A program made the translations under genes and the position numbers. 64,000 bases of DNA, taken from contig JAKLMB010000016.1 of assembly GCA_022813625.1 (NCBI GenBank), positions 310,001-374,000 on the forward strand, written 5' to 3'. Below the pieces are notes generated by a model that did no database searches, was not told the origin of the DNA, and saw only the letters and a program-made list of their open reading frames with translations. This document shows positions 14,090 through 27,357 of the stretch, piece by piece (positions within the stretch are counted from its first letter, which is position 1; each line of letters begins with the position of its first letter). The stretch comes from Aaosphaeria pasadenensis (taxonomy: Eukaryota; Ascomycota; Dothideomycetes; Pleosporales).

Positions 14090-14553
14090 ACTGTTGTGCA
14101 GGGGGAGGATTCCTTATGCAAACCACAAACTACTAACGGCATTCACGAATCACAAGGCTGTCTCATCATCCTGTCACGTGAACATGCATATCACCATCCT
14201 TTGTACGAGTAAGCTTAGGGTCTAATAGAAGGGCGGGCATGTCTTGTTACTTGTATGTATAAGGTATTTAGGCAAGATCGGATGATTCTATTACAGCTTA
14301 TGTCTCTACAGTTGTGTACCTTGGGCGGCAGTCCAATCTCATCAGGTTTCGACTGGTTTGGTACGAGCACGTGAGCCGCTCGTCAAAGTTAGGACAGAAC
14401 GGGACGCCTATATCTACCCAATATACTGCGAAGGTCTATCAGATGGATGGCCTTAAGGTGAATATTAATACTTTGATATGTACGGAGAACAAACAGCATT
14501 ATCAAGTCTCAATTCTGTAATAGCCCTACAAAAATGTGGCTTCTATGGAAGAC

Positions 14554-14563
14554 ATTGGCCAAT
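14554..14563. promoter_or_regulatory. Overlapping inverted CCAAT boxes
   Basis: ATTGGCCAAT reads as CCAAT on both strands. It is a candidate site for the fungal HAP/CBC complex, about 310 bp upstream of the F-BAR start codon. This rests on the motif only. Confidence 0.4.
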
Positions 14564-14874
14564 CAGATGCCGCGGATCCCTGCGTTTTCACTGCCCAAGC
14601 GCTCATGCCTGCCCCGGATTATGTCATCCGCTCGTTGCTCCGTGAAACGGGCGTCAACACAATATCACACTACCAGCTACGACAGCCCACCCTGGCTCAT
14701 GGTCTCCAACTTCAATTCTGGAGCTGTATATTCTAAACTAATATCCTATCCCATATACTCACAGAACCTTCTTTGTTTAACAAAGGTCGACTTTCATCCT
14801 TTGAGCGGCCAACGTTCGCTTTGTTGTACTCGCCCACAACAAACACCCGTTTACCAACAATACCGCCCGGCAAG

Positions 14875-17800
14875 ATGCCTGGGATGGCGGCAACAGAGCC
14901 GCCCTCAGTCACACTCTCATGTATGCAACCACTATGAACCATGACGGTCAAGAAGTACTAATATTCTCGTAGTTGCGAACAATTTCTGGGGCAAAGATGA
15001 CGCCGGCGTCGGCCCCATGCTCGATCGATTGCACAATGCAAAAGTCACATCAGATGAGCTGAGGTCGTTTTACGCAGCCCGGGGGGCCATTGAGGAGGAA
15101 TATGCTCGAAAACTCCTAAATCTTTCACGCAAATCGCTCGGTTCCTCGGAGTCTGGTACACTACGTCTCTCGCTCGATATCGTCAAACAGGAGGTCGAAG
15201 CCATGGGCAAGGCGCATCAGAGCATTGCCCAACAAATGAAGACTGAATTGGAGGAGCCACTGACTGCATTTGCTGGGGGAATGAGGGAGAGAAGAAAGAT
15301 TGTACAGAACGGCATCGAAAAGCTCTTGAAAATCAAGATGCAACAAACATCTGCTGTGAATAAATCAAGAGATCGGTATGAACAGGATTGCTTAAAGATC
15401 AAGGGTTTCCTAGCACAGGCACACATGGTCATGGGCCACGAGGAGCGCAAGAATAAGGCAAGGCTAGAGAAGACCCAGATTCAGCTTTCAACAACGAGCA
15501 ACGAGTACGAGGCCGCCGTGAAGGTCTTGGAAGAGACCACTGGAAGATGGAACCGGGACTGGAAAGCTGCTTGTGACGTAGGTGTTTCGATTTCCTGTTA
15601 CTCCGCTGAGCTAATAACCGTACGCAGAAATTCCAAGACCTTGAAGAAGAGCGCCTTGATTATACAAAGAGTAGTCTGTGGACATTTGCCAACATCGCAT
15701 CCACGGTTTGTGTGAGCGACGATGCAGTAGGTTTCAAGTATCCAAGCGGATCAGTATATATACTGACTAGATGCAGTCTTGCGAGAAGATACGCCTATCG
15801 TTAGAGGATTGCGAAGTGGAAAAGGACATCATGGCCTTCATTCAGGACAATGGCACAGGGCAGGAAATTCCCGACCCACCGAAATTCATCAACTTCTGCC
15901 GAGGAGACACGGATACCGCCTCAGAGCCATCTGAAGATGGCAATTACTCCGTTGCTCAATTCCAAAGGACTATGAATCCAGCGTACCGAGCCTCGTCCCC
16001 GCAGCCGTCAATGTTCGAATCTCACCATGATCCCAACAATCCGCTGGCCAAGGAGATGGGCCTTGGAGGATCGCAGCCTATACCACAAGATCAGATCGAC
16101 ATGCAGCCTCGACGTAACCCCCAGGCAGTGCCACAGGATCGTATTGAGAGCCAGCCACGACGACATACTCAGTCTGTGCCCCAGGACCATATCGATGTCC
16201 AGCCCAGACGGCACACCCAGCCAGAGCCAGACCAGCGCGTAACGACAATGCAGAATGCTGCTCCCGCCCAGCATGCGCCTATGACACAGCAGCCACCGGC
16301 TCAATCCATGGCACCGGTACAATCACCTCAATCTACTTATCCTCTAAGGATCCAACCAGATCCAAGACTGGTACAGGCTCAACAACAGGCCCGCCAGAAT
16401 TACCAGCAGAGCCAGGTGCCTCACAATGACTACCCCATGGATGGCATGACCCAATATTGCAGGATTGGTCCTCCTTCGGAACGTAGTTCGATCCCAAGTC
16501 CCGTTCGGCCATCAAGCCGGGATTCCCAGAGTGACTATTCCAATCCGACTTCTCTGTCCAGTATAGAACCACCAAGCGGGTCAGCATCCCCTGGTAAACC
16601 CATGGCACCAATAGCCCCTATATCACCTCTGTCGCCAATATCACCTGCGCCGCAGCCACTGGAGGAGAAGCAAGAAGTTAAGAAGAAGACAAACTTCTTC
16701 CAAAATCACAGCCCTTTCCGTAGGAAGAGCAAGCACGACATCCAGCCGCCTCCTGCTTTGGCCACGCCCAACAGTAGGAACACGTGGGCACCCACTTCTA
16801 AGAGAGTATCTAACGAAGATGCAAGTCCGACTCGACAATACGGGCGAGACAATCGTGGGGCTGTTCTTGGAGGAGCCCCTTCTGCAAGCCCAGAACCCGT
16901 GGATCCTCGAGCCAATTTCCAGCTAAACATCGGGAACAACGTTTTTGATGTTGCTTCGCCTGATGCGAGAAAGAAAGAAATTGCCAAGGACGACGAGCCA
17001 GATGATCTCGATCCGATCGCTCAAGCTCTTGCAGAACTCAAGGGTGTTACAAAAGACGCTTCGTTACGCGTTTCCGCAGACCGGTATCATGGGTTGGCCA
17101 CTCCCCAGCCCCCGGGCACTCCAGCTGCTGGTGCTAAAACATCAACAAGCACACCAACTCCTCTAACAAGTGCTGCTTTGAACACTGTCGCGCGGGCGAC
17201 ACCTCCACCCTCTTACGAGCAACCTCCAATCTCTCGTCTCGGGGCTCCAAAACCTGCCCACACGGCGCGAGCCATGCAGCAGACCACACAGAGCTACGTT
17301 AGCCAGAAAGCAAACATGTTCAACGGTGGAACGGTAGCTTCTCGACAATCAACTCGGACTACAACGCAGCAAGCTCCAAGCAGAGCAGTGTCTCCGGCAC
17401 CTCTAAGGGCCAAAAGCCCACAACCAGGACAGTACCAGGCTCAGCCCGCGTCGCCAGCAGAATACCGGTCAACTTCTCCGAACCCATATGCAGCATCCAA
17501 CGTGGGTGGCAGGCAGCGTTCCCATACGACAACTAGTCCAGTGAAGCCAAATTATGGCGCACCCACAGGACGAGGCTCGTACTCATCTACCCGAGGCGAC
17601 TCGCCAAGTTATGCCCCTTCACAGCGTGCAGTATCGCCTCAACCACAGGCCCAACCACAACCCAAACCCCAGATCCAACCTCAAGTTCGACCTCAATCTC
17701 AAGCTCAACCTCGACCTCAGTCCCAAGCTCAGCCTCGACCGCAATCCCAGGCTCAACCTCGGCCACAGCCTCAAGCTCAACCCAGAACTCAACCTCAAGC

Positions 17801-18643
17801 TACTCAATCCAGGCCACAGCCTCAAGCTGCTCAACCTAGGGCACAACCGCAAGCTGCCCAGCCGCGACCACAATTCCAGGCCCAACCCCGAGCTCAAGCG
17901 CCATCTCAATCTCAGCCGCAGCCGCAGCCGCAGCCGCAGACCCAACCACAGAGCCGTCCTCAACCTCAAAGTCAGCCTCAACCACAGGCATCACAGTCCT
18001 ATGCCAGCACTCGACCCGGATCTAGGATGACTACCGGTCCGCCATCTCGGGCTGTAAGTCCGAATCCATCATTCCGCCAGTCTCACGATCGTCCAGGCAG
18101 CTCTAGGGGTAGCGATATGGCTATCCAGCTTTCTCCAGGTCCTGGAAGTGAGCGAGGGGAAGGCAGTGTTTATGGTGGCAGTCAACGCGGTCGACCGGGC
18201 ACTAGTCACTCAGTCCGCCCTGGAACAAGTCAGTCGGTTCGGCCCGGTACTAGCCAGACACGCCCAATGAGTTCCTACTACGGTGGTGGCGGGAGTGACC
18301 TTGGATATGGTGGTAGTGGCGGTGGTGAATCTCAGAATGGCTCAAGGGCCAGGAGCAAAAGCCTTGCAGAACCACGACAGTACACTAGAGATGGACGGAT
18401 GATTCTACATTACTGTAAGTGACCCTCATTTATCGTAGCAGCTACAGACTAGTGCTAACATAACCGATTACAGCTCGAGCAATGTACATGTATGCAGCTC
18501 AGATTCCAGAAGAACTGAGCTTTGCCAAGGGAGACATCCTCGCCGTACTTCGCCTACAGGATGACGGATGGTGGGAAGCGGAAGTCGTGGGTAAGAACAG
18601 CCGCCCAGGACTCGTTCCCAGTAACTACCTTCAAAACTGTTAA
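14875..18643 (+). CDS. F-BAR and SH3 domain protein, Cdc15/Imp2 (PCH) family
   Basis: Five exons: 14875-14920, 14973-15577, 15628-15726, 15777-18414 and 18474-18643, giving 1185 residues. The start was chosen because the small first exon ends in phase 1, and joining it across a 52-nt intron with a TACTAAT branch site rebuilds the conserved F-BAR opening (SFANNFWG). The F-BAR domain spans about residues 15-275 and bends or binds membrane. A very long disordered middle contains three copies of a PQD.I..QPRR unit (about 350-400), many Ser/Pro motifs and a Pro/Gln tract (about 870-990). The SH3 domain closes the protein (about 1130-1185: MYMYAAQ, DDGWWEAE, VPSNYL), encoded mostly by the last exon. 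Relatives scaffold the cytokinetic ring and septum. The Cdc15 versus Imp2 assignment is not settled. Confidence 0.92.
17630..17992 (+). repeat. Coding CAACCTCAA-type repeat (Pro/Gln tract)
   Basis: Imperfect tandem triplets and hexamers (CAG/CAA with CCA/CCT, with interspersed CGA) encode an alternating Pro-Gln stretch in the F-BAR protein. The complementary strand is open for about 120 codons as a Leu/Arg repeat only because of this periodicity. Confidence 0.85.
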
Positions 18644-19485
18644 ATGATGGAGCCCAATATTCGCTTTCAAATGTTCATGTTTGGCTTAACGATTACCCTC
18701 TTTTTGTTCATCTAGTTTCGGCGTTGTGCTGTATGGCGTTTCAGGGATTTTTATGCGGGCATTTGGTGTCAGTACTCCAATTCTTCTAGTCAGGGTGTGT
18801 GAAAAGGTATATCCTGGTGACACTTGGAGATGTATAATAAGCTGATCAACGAAATTGTACATGAAATGACAAGACTGTCTATCTATGAATGAAATATTCG
18901 TGATCTTTTTTGAATGAACTAACATAAAGAAATATCAAGCAAGATTCCAGGTTTTGGATCAAATTGATGTACTACTTGCTAATAACTGGTGCTTTTGGAG
19001 TGACTCTCGTTATGTATGCCAATACGTTTATCAATTATATGTTCATACGTATTTTCTCCGAGACTGATGAGTAGCTATTGATGAATTTCCCCAGAGTCGT
19101 GAAATTGTAGTCCGATAAGAATTGCAGCTTCAAGTCGTCATTCCTGTCAAGTCTTGTCGTTCCAATCATGATGAACAGTCATGTATAAATCAAAAGATAT
19201 TGCCGTGAACCGCTCACAGAGATGGAGTTTTCTAATAGATTATAGCAGTACGAACGGGGACAGTATGTCAAAATTTGCCTTGCACTGCTCGCACTTCCTT
19301 GCTCCCAAAGGGATGAGGTTCTTGGGTCGTTGAAAGGAGCATGTCAACCAATCAACGAAGATGTCCGGCTCATTTTCGGCTGTACGACTACCACAGTTGC
19401 AACCAAGTGTCCAACTACAATATGCTGGTCAACAACAAGCCCTCGCACTTATCTTACCTATCTCATACCATAAACCTCATCAAAC
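18644..19485. other. Intergenic region between F-BAR and 2EXR-like genes
   Basis: 842 bp, moderately AT-rich, containing the F-BAR 3' UTR and the next promoter. No gene is supported. Confidence 0.5.
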
Positions 19486-20434
19486 ATGGAGGATTCGAGA
19501 TCCAAACGATATAAGACAGAAAAGTGTAAGCGTGTGCCGCTCACCTGTCATGGCAGGATAATCACATCTCTGGAGCGCAGGTACCAATTCTTTCTTCAAG
19601 ACTATAACATTGTAAGTACTCATAGTCCATGGAGAATGGCAAGAGAAAAGTGAACTGTGTCATTCATAGTACTAGAATTCTGTGGATCCTGAATGGCGCC
19701 CGTCATTGAAAGTCACCGCCGTTACCGGGTTCCTTGATCTCCCTAGAGAGATTCGCAACATGGTCTATGAGAATCTATATGACGGGATATCTCGCACTGG
19801 ACAGAAGTGGAGTACTAACATCGTGAATACGCTTCCTCCGGAGAACCTCTTTCCACCGGTCCTTGTATCAAATTCAAACATCTCTGAAAGGGAGGAATGG
19901 CCGGTTAGAGGTTCCACAGGAATAGCGACCTTGATGTCAACATGCAGACAAGTACACTCAGAACTCGCAGAAATGCTATATTCTATTCCTCTTGAATTCT
20001 CTCTATCTTTCGCTGGAGACTTCAGTCTACCTATCTCAAAAACATACTCTCATCTTGTCAAGCGCGTCATCATTCCTTTCCAGGGGATGTCCTTCGACAA
20101 TCCTCGGTTTTATTGGGGTAGAGTTCTACACTTGGTGCGAGAGTTTGCTAAGCTCTTTCCTCAAACCGACATCATACGTGCAATTTGGTCCAGCTTTTCC
20201 CGACGCCACTCGAGGCTTAATTTCTATTACGGACTGGCAGAAGGGACCCGCGAGGCACACGTGAAGAGATGTGTAAAGTACATTCGGAGCTTCAGCAAGC
20301 TCAACCCGGAACACATACCCCACCAACTTGAAGTGTTGATGCAAGATAATTTCGTACCGGAAGTCTTGTTTTACACGCCCTTCAGCGAAGCAGTCCGGCG
20401 CCTGCGTAGCAAGGCCCCCAAGTCGAGAAAATGA
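19486..20434 (+). CDS. 2EXR/F-box-like protein
   Basis: Two exons, 19486-19611 and 19676-20434, give 294 codons. The larger open frame has only a GTG at its 5' end. Joining across a 64-nt GTAAGT...CTAG intron adds 42 residues and an ATG, so that start is preferred. Near residue 55 is FLDLPREIRNMVYENLY, the signature opening of the 2EXR and F-box-like modules that are very numerous in filamentous ascomycetes, followed by TLMSTCRQVHSELAEMLYS, the second conserved block. The rest is helical with a basic C-terminus. Such proteins may act in Skp1-based ligases, but this has rarely been shown. Family recognition is good and function is unknown. The intron acceptor is the least certain element. Confidence 0.7.
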
Positions 20435-22243
20435 ATCAAAAGACACATATCGAATCCACACCAGCGTCATATGGTGCCTGCGCAAGGTGATCTACGACCT
20501 CCACAATCACTCCACGCGGTCTGGCGTCCGTAGTTGCCGGACTTTGTACGTGCAATACCTCGCAAATCCATGGCCCACCGCACTCGGGGACACAGTCAAC
20601 ATATGACATCAACGATCGACAATTCTGATGCTGAAGCTCTGCTGACTCCGCAGCGATACAGACGATATGTATCAGGTTGCGGAAGCTTGAGTTTACGTCG
20701 TGGCGAAATGCGGAGGAGCTGGCTGATCCGCCATGCACCGAACTGGATGACAGTCTCGAAACGGTATGCGGAACGCAGCATCGGGTTCGGACATATCCGC
20801 ATTGTGAAGCGAACGGGTCAATAGATTGAATTCTTAGTGAGCGCGACGGACCCTGCGTAACGAAGAGCATGCGATGGAAACGGTGGAGACACTACAAGCT
20901 CAGTCAGCCAAGGAATAAACCCAAACGACGAAATCGTCAAAGTTACTTCTTACTATCAAAAGGCGGTCTTGAGTGGCGATCAAGTGTTTCCAACTTGATA
21001 ATTGTTACTATTTTGCAATCGTCTGATGCAATAATAAAATGCCAAAGATGATTGGAGATGTTACCTGCAGGAATGAGTGAGCAAGAGCCCGGAGACGTCT
21101 ACATCCGATATGAAAATAGCGTTCGGACAACCAAACGTCCTGCAGAAGCTTCCTCCACCCGCCCAAACCATAGTTATCGTTGTCCACCTAATATGCAGCG
21201 ACTATGGTGCATTCCATCTAAGATAATTCTAGCCGCCTGGTCTTTCATCCACGCCTGCAGAAGGAATGATGATGACCATACGGCGTGAGAAATATACAGT
21301 TCGAGTGTGTATGTCGCCTTCTATTTCTAGCGACAACCAGATCACCCAGCAAATTACGCTTCATCACCAACTCTGAACACCTCGCCGCACGAAGGACACA
21401 TGCAAGCGGGCGGCACGCACGGCCAGCAAACGATCTAGACTTTGCAAATTTCCCGAGCCTGCATTTGATTATGTTCGAGGGGATGCAGTCAATAATGGAT
21501 GCATGCTTCGTGTAGGGATCGCATTGAAATGGGTAGTACTGTTTTTACATCCAACGACAGACCAGCATGATACCGAATCCTTTGAGTTCCCAGATGAAGC
21601 CAATAACATTCAGATGTCGGATTCGCAACGTCCCAGAAGGCTGGGAGTAAGGCGTTCTGCGTGTTGGTGGGATGCATGCAAATCTCACCAACTTCCTCCA
21701 AAGCAGATAATAATGTTTTACAATTGTCGTTGATGATGGACGAAGGTTGCTCGCTTGCCGTAAGCTGAAGTCATACGCAGGTAACGCAACGGGCCTCAAC
21801 TGCGCCCGCCTGCCCGATTTCGTTTCATGTTTCGCAAACGCTACGAGCAGGAAGCGCGGGTAGATAGTCATCATCATCCTTCGATAATTCGGCCTGTATC
21901 CGACCCGACAGCCTCATTTGGTTTTCTCCATCATGTGGAGGCTGAGCTACGACGACAAGTGACGATGCTACACGGACTCTGTGAATCACGGCTGCCAATA
22001 TTTCTCCACAATCATCGTCTTGGCCCGTTGACCCACCACATTTACCACCGCACATGATCCTCAGTCAGCGCTTGACGTCCGTCGTGGGAAACAAACTGTG
22101 GCGCGCATAACCTACACAGGGCGACTGTGAAGGAATGGTCATGCCGCCACGCTTCTCTGCTGTGCCATCTGCCTGCTTCGTTTTCTTACTATACCTAATT
22201 ACTCCGTCGTCCACTATCGGATTATTGCGTCCTTTAACGCCCA

Positions 22244-22261
22244 TCTCTCTCTCTCTCTCTC
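22244..22261. repeat. TC dinucleotide microsatellite
   Basis: A run of nine TC units. Confidence 0.9.
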
Positions 22262-22461
22262 GTACGTATGTGCCTGTATGTAGGTTAACCCGACCGTACC
22301 GCACCGTACCACAGCCCGGCAATGCACCGTATGTATGCATACCCCAGGCATCGCAAATGCTGATGAAGACCTGAACACGGGACGGCTCCGGCATTCTACA
22401 CCAACACCACGCCACACCACCCTCTCTTTCTGTTTCGTTGACCGAGTTCTCTGCGAGCGAT

Positions 22462-22473
22462 CGCGCGCGCGCG
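22462..22473. repeat. Alternating CG tract
   Basis: An uninterrupted CG alternation of about 12 bp directly after GCGAT. It is a candidate Z-DNA former in a CpG-dense spot. Confidence 0.6.
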
Positions 22474-23222
22474 GTTTTCCGCTCGGGAATTAATGATTCA
22501 AGCAATCAATCAATTGCAAGGCAGACAGTTCAAGTAAAATCCGGTCCAGAACCAACGAAGAACAAGGGAAAAAAGAAAATACCAAACTGCATCACTGATC
22601 TCCATTTGGTAGTAACTAACTCGTCGGTGACATCTTGCATCAAAACCCGTAGGTAGAAGAACAAACAAATTAATTAATCTACGCCAAACAATGGAAATAC
22701 GAAGGGGAAGGCAACCGGAAAGCAAGTTGAGAGCCGCATCGTCTAGCTGGGTACCTTGTCCACTGTTTACTTGCCTTGTTTTTTTCCTTCCAAACGTGCT
22801 TCCAACATGCTTCCAAACCCGGGTTTCTAAGTCTCTAGTTCTACACCCATTACATGCATACATACGATAGTAAAGTCGTGAACTCATGCCGTCTTTGCTC
22901 GTATCTGCGATCGAGACTTGCAAAATAACCCCATGCTTCCTTCCTTCCTTCCCGTTCGTGTTCTAAGTTCCACAACCACACACTCGCATCCATCTATCTC
23001 GGGGTTGCCGTTCTTCGTCTACTATCTCGTATCATATCATAGCCCCCATCGTAGCTCCCATCGTATCGTATCACGAAAGAATAACGCATACGACCACTCA
23101 TGATTACGCTGCTGATAGTTGAAACGAACGAACCGTGGAGCGAGCAAGCGCGCGCGCTGGTGATGATGGCGCAATTCGAGAGCGAGACGCCAGGATTCCA
23201 TTGTGTTTCGTTTCGTTCCGTG

Positions 23223-23240
23223 CCCCCCCCCCCCCCCCCC
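23223..23240. repeat. Poly-C run of 18
   Basis: Eighteen consecutive C on the plus strand (G on the minus). Homopolymers of this length are rare in fungal DNA and prone to sequencing-length error. Confidence 0.85.
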
Positions 23241-24687
23241 AACGCCAACCCCCCGGGTTCGACAACATTATGGCTTGTGCTGTGCTGTGCTGAGGGAGAA
23301 AGTCTTGATAGCGAGACATCCTGGCTGTGTAGTCTTCTCGCGAGTGATGTTGTGTTGTTGTAGTTGGTGTATCGTTGGTATCTACCTGATCGATGGCGTG
23401 AAACGATATCGTGCATTGTTGTTGCGTTGCGTTGTGTGCGTGTAGTCTTCCATTCTATTCGTCGTTCATCTATCCCATTTGTTTGTTTATCTCGTTGTTA
23501 GGATGCATGCAAGTAACTACGCCGTACATACATACAATGCCATTTCGTTTCACGAGTCAAGCCGAATCTGCACGACATCTCTCAGACGCTGGATCCCACG
23601 GCGGTTATTGCAGTTGGCGAGTGAGTAGGTTGGTGGATGGGTGAGTGTATGTATGTGACTGGCGGCGACCGAGTTGAATGGAGTAGGTAAATGGATAGTG
23701 TTTTGGTTGTCGCCTGTGTATGTTGGTGGAAGGTAACATCTTTCGTGATGTGGTGATATGGACGGTAATGATGGATGGATTGAGTGGCAGCGTACGTCTG
23801 CCTTATCCTGTCTTGGGGATATGAGGAAGTGTCTAGATGTGCTGTCTATCTCGTCCTTAGCAGACAATTGGAGATGTTTGTGCAGTCACTACATGCCTAC
23901 ATTATGTTGCCGTTCTGTATGTCTATTGTGAGATGTTGACTCTTGAAAGTATGGGATTGTGAATAGACGTCTGATATCTGGACACTTTTATGAATTTTAC
24001 GCTGCTTGGTGCAGATTGATCTACGTTTTTTTATTTTTGACTCTTGAAGATATAGTAATGTATGGAGTGAGTAAGAGATATTTAGTGGTTTCATAGATTT
24101 GTGGTGAGTAGATGTTTTGATATATTATTTAATTGTAGTTGGTGATATTGATATTTTGAGATGTTATATTCAATACCAGTAATTGATTTAAGAATACATG
24201 CATTATTAAATCAGTCACAATATAACAATGATGTTTCAACGATGGATGCATTCATTTACTTTGGCTATCACTTATTCTATCTCACGAAATTTGCAAAGTT
24301 AAACATATGTTTTGCTGTATGCTCTTCCCTCAGCAGTGGCCGCAAAGCACTCGGACACGCAAAAGCCAAATGCTTCCACCAAGCAGCCCAATAATATCAC
24401 TGGCTGCAAAGACATTCCTCCATGCCCAATAACATCACCACGATGAGTACATGCCAGAAGATTCCATGTGCCGTACATAGTCCGTAGTGAACACCAAACG
24501 ATCGACGTCGTCCGCGGCAGGCAAATCACCAGACATGGGTCTACGCAATACATCCATCATAACGATCTACAAAAAACCCTCTCAATTCCACAAACCGTAC
24601 CCGTCCACAAATGACAATCGCACAAGGCAACGCAACCACAAGGAAAAAGTCCGTTCTTACAGGGCAAGTGGGCGGCCGGGCGTGCAG

Positions 24688-24705
24688 TGGATGGATGGAT
24701 GGATG
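24688..24705. repeat. GGAT tetranucleotide microsatellite
   Basis: About four and a half tandem TGGA/GGAT units. Confidence 0.85.
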
Positions 24706-27339
24706 TCGACGACCTACAGTACCGGACGCAAAGAAGAAAAAGAAAAAAGGTCGATCTACACAGTACAGTACAGTTTACCTGGACTGACGTAAATTCGGTG
24801 CCGCACACATACAACGGAGAAAGGAAGATTCTTGAAACCTACCAGAAATGGCAACGATGCGACGGGATTGCGAAGGGGAGGCAATTTAGTGAGGCTCAGT
24901 CGGCGAAATTGTAAGCCTGTCGCCGCTCTGTGTGATGTATGTGTGGATATTTCACGCGAGGGGGCAGGAGGGTCCAAATGATCGACGTTCGTGTCTCTCC
25001 ACTGCTCTGATCTGACACCCCCCCCCACAGTGCTTGAGGATCGAAGAATAGTCGATGCTGCTCCATGGGCCGGCGTATCGCATCCTAGATGCAAACGCAA
25101 TGGACTGACTGATTATGCTTTCATGGCGTCCCTGATTCGCGGGCTGAGGCAGTCTTGGAGGGATCGAAAGATAGTGGTCGAGAACAACCAGAGATTTTCA
25201 TTTATTCCACATTAAAGATCTGACATACTCGTAACTATACATGGAAAAGGGAGCGGGATGAAACGCAGGGTTTGAGGCTTTTCGTCGCCATGGCGCGCAT
25301 CCCGTCCGCATCCATCAATTATTCCGTGGGTATGCATGTCTTTGATCGCGCGGCGGCGAGCCAGAGGACGTTTGGGGATCGTCCGATATCAAATCACGAC
25401 GATGACATCTTATATCCCCACAGCTGTTGCTGCTGCTGTCATCAGTAATTCTCACCTGCAGCTCATATTTCTACTTGGGGTAATCAGCATGGGAGTAACG
25501 AAGCATTGTTGCGTATGTTAGGAAGAATAATAAGGCCGGGCAACAAGGTTCCCAGGCATTTCATCAGGCATCTTGCTGTGTGAGAGAGATCTTCTACATT
25601 TTCAAACCTGGATAGGCATGCTCGGTTGGGTTGTCAGGCTGGTTACTGGGAGCCGCCCCAAGACATGCCTGTTTGATCATCGCGGAATCTGACCCTATAC
25701 GCAAATGCCGTGGCCTCCCTCGCGGGATATTGGTGCGATGACTTGTTATCGCCAATCCATGCCAAAAGACTGTGATGCGCACAAGGCATGACAGGCTCAG
25801 TGGTAGCGAGCGATCAGAATAGAAATGTTTTGACGGAACTTGATGGTTCCATAGTGATGCCCTATCAAGTGAAACATCAACGTCTGAAGATCGACGGGCC
25901 TTAGTAACCAGAGCGACCCTGAGAGCTGAGCATCAGCTGGAGGCTGCGACTCTGCCGCCCTGCTGTGAACGAATCAGGAAGTTTGATGCCGCCCAAGGCA
26001 TGAATTTTGGCGGCTAGCGAGGCGGCTAGGAATGCTGGTCATGTGGTGCGACCGTTCTGGCAGTCGGCAGTTTAGACACCCAGGATCTGATGCAGTCGTT
26101 GGACACTCTGTGAGTCCTGCAAGGCAAGGGACAGCCACAAAGGATGTGGCAGGTGTGAAGTAGAGTGAGCCAGTTGGTCAGCAGTAACGAGATTTCTTCC
26201 GTTGCTACAACACCAAGGAGGCTGGCATGCTGTCATCTGTCCATCACCTTCCCGCAAAGGTCAGATTGGCGCATCTAGAATGATGAATCCCTTGACCGGA
26301 GCAATTATGAGATATCCCTGGCGGCCTATCTAGAGGCTCGTAGGCTGCGCTGCTACTGTATAACTCCGCAGAACACGGCGTCACTACTCGACGCTACCTG
26401 CACTTCCATCATGCTCAACAGCCTCAGATCTTGACGGTGACTTGCTGAGAGATCCCTCGCGCGAGCCACGTTGCCGGAGCGCCTTTAGTCACCGGAAGCA
26501 CTGCGGAAGCACTGAATCACGCCTAGGGGACATCCTGAGGTAGTGATTGGAGGCTCCCCTTGCACTTGTGGCATAACAGGGTGTCATAGAGTTTGGAGAG
26601 ACGCAGAATGGTTGAGAGATGGGAACGGCTTGTTGGAATGGCGTGGTTTTCAGCCAACGCAAATGGAGGGGAAATGCACGAAGCCTGGAGGCTCGATGCT
26701 CGAGACACCGTCGTATGCTGTACACTAAGGGTGATGGTTCTGTTACTCTTGCGTATCGATAAGATCTCGCGCGTTGTCGATGGATCATGGTAGGACTGGG
26801 CGGTGGGGATCTCTGCGCTGGTTTGCCTGAGGAATCCATCGAGCCATGCCTGATGTGGCAATAGAAGAATGCTTAATCGGCATTCTGAAGCAGCGGTGAG
26901 CGTGCGACATTAACGTCGACAACTCCATGTTCCAGCATTATTATTGTTTGCGGAGTTGTCTCCAAGCTCGTATCTCTTTCAACAGAAAGGAAAATAATCC
27001 AAATGAAATTCGGGCGGTTGACCCGTTCCGTACGGGGGAGCTCATAAGTGACAGCGATCAACGCCTCCGAGTCAACCAGTGTTGAAATCTAAAACCACAC
27101 ACAATGCCACTGCAGTTCCACCATGGCCAGAGGAGCGGTGCAAGTTTTGACTGATTGGCTGTTTGGGTGCGGAACATATGGTAGTATACTTCCGCGCGCG
27201 CCTTTGATGAGATGCAAAGGACCTTGTAAATTCTATTGGCCTCAGTCTTGCGGTAGCTCTGACACAGATTGGCGATATGGAGTTTTGATGAGCGCATTGT
27301 GCACAAATAGATGAAGCCATGGAAATGTGGGACACATCT

Positions 27340-27357
27340 GTACGGAGTACTCCGTAC
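27340..27357. repeat. 18-bp perfect palindrome GTACGGAGTACTCCGTAC
   Basis: Self-complementary. The most complete member of a small family of TACTCCGTAC-containing sites. Other copies are at 30451-30460, 31828-31837, 36949-36958 and 41226-41259, all inside the gene-poor part of the window. Confidence 0.75.

Larger units (their letters stand above)
13690..14874. promoter_or_regulatory. Divergent promoter between Not1 and the F-BAR gene
   Basis: About 1.2 kb lies between the two divergent start codons and must contain both promoters and leaders. Two exact palindromes stand out and are listed separately: an 18-bp one at 14072-14089, and overlapping opposed CCAAT boxes at 14554-14563. Open frames here are short and unconvincing. 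Confidence 0.55.

Noticed and set aside
17619..17981. 120-codon Leu/Arg-rich open frame on the minus strand
   Set aside because: It is the mirror of the Pro/Gln coding repeat in the F-BAR gene and has no independent features.
19682..20434. Single-exon version of the 2EXR-like gene
   Set aside because: Its first codon is GTG. A spliced upstream exon with a proper ATG, donor and acceptor is more plausible.
20436..20870. 145-codon minus-strand frame beyond the 2EXR-like gene
   Set aside because: It is matched by equally long frames on the plus strand, with no conserved motif and no promoter or splice evidence.
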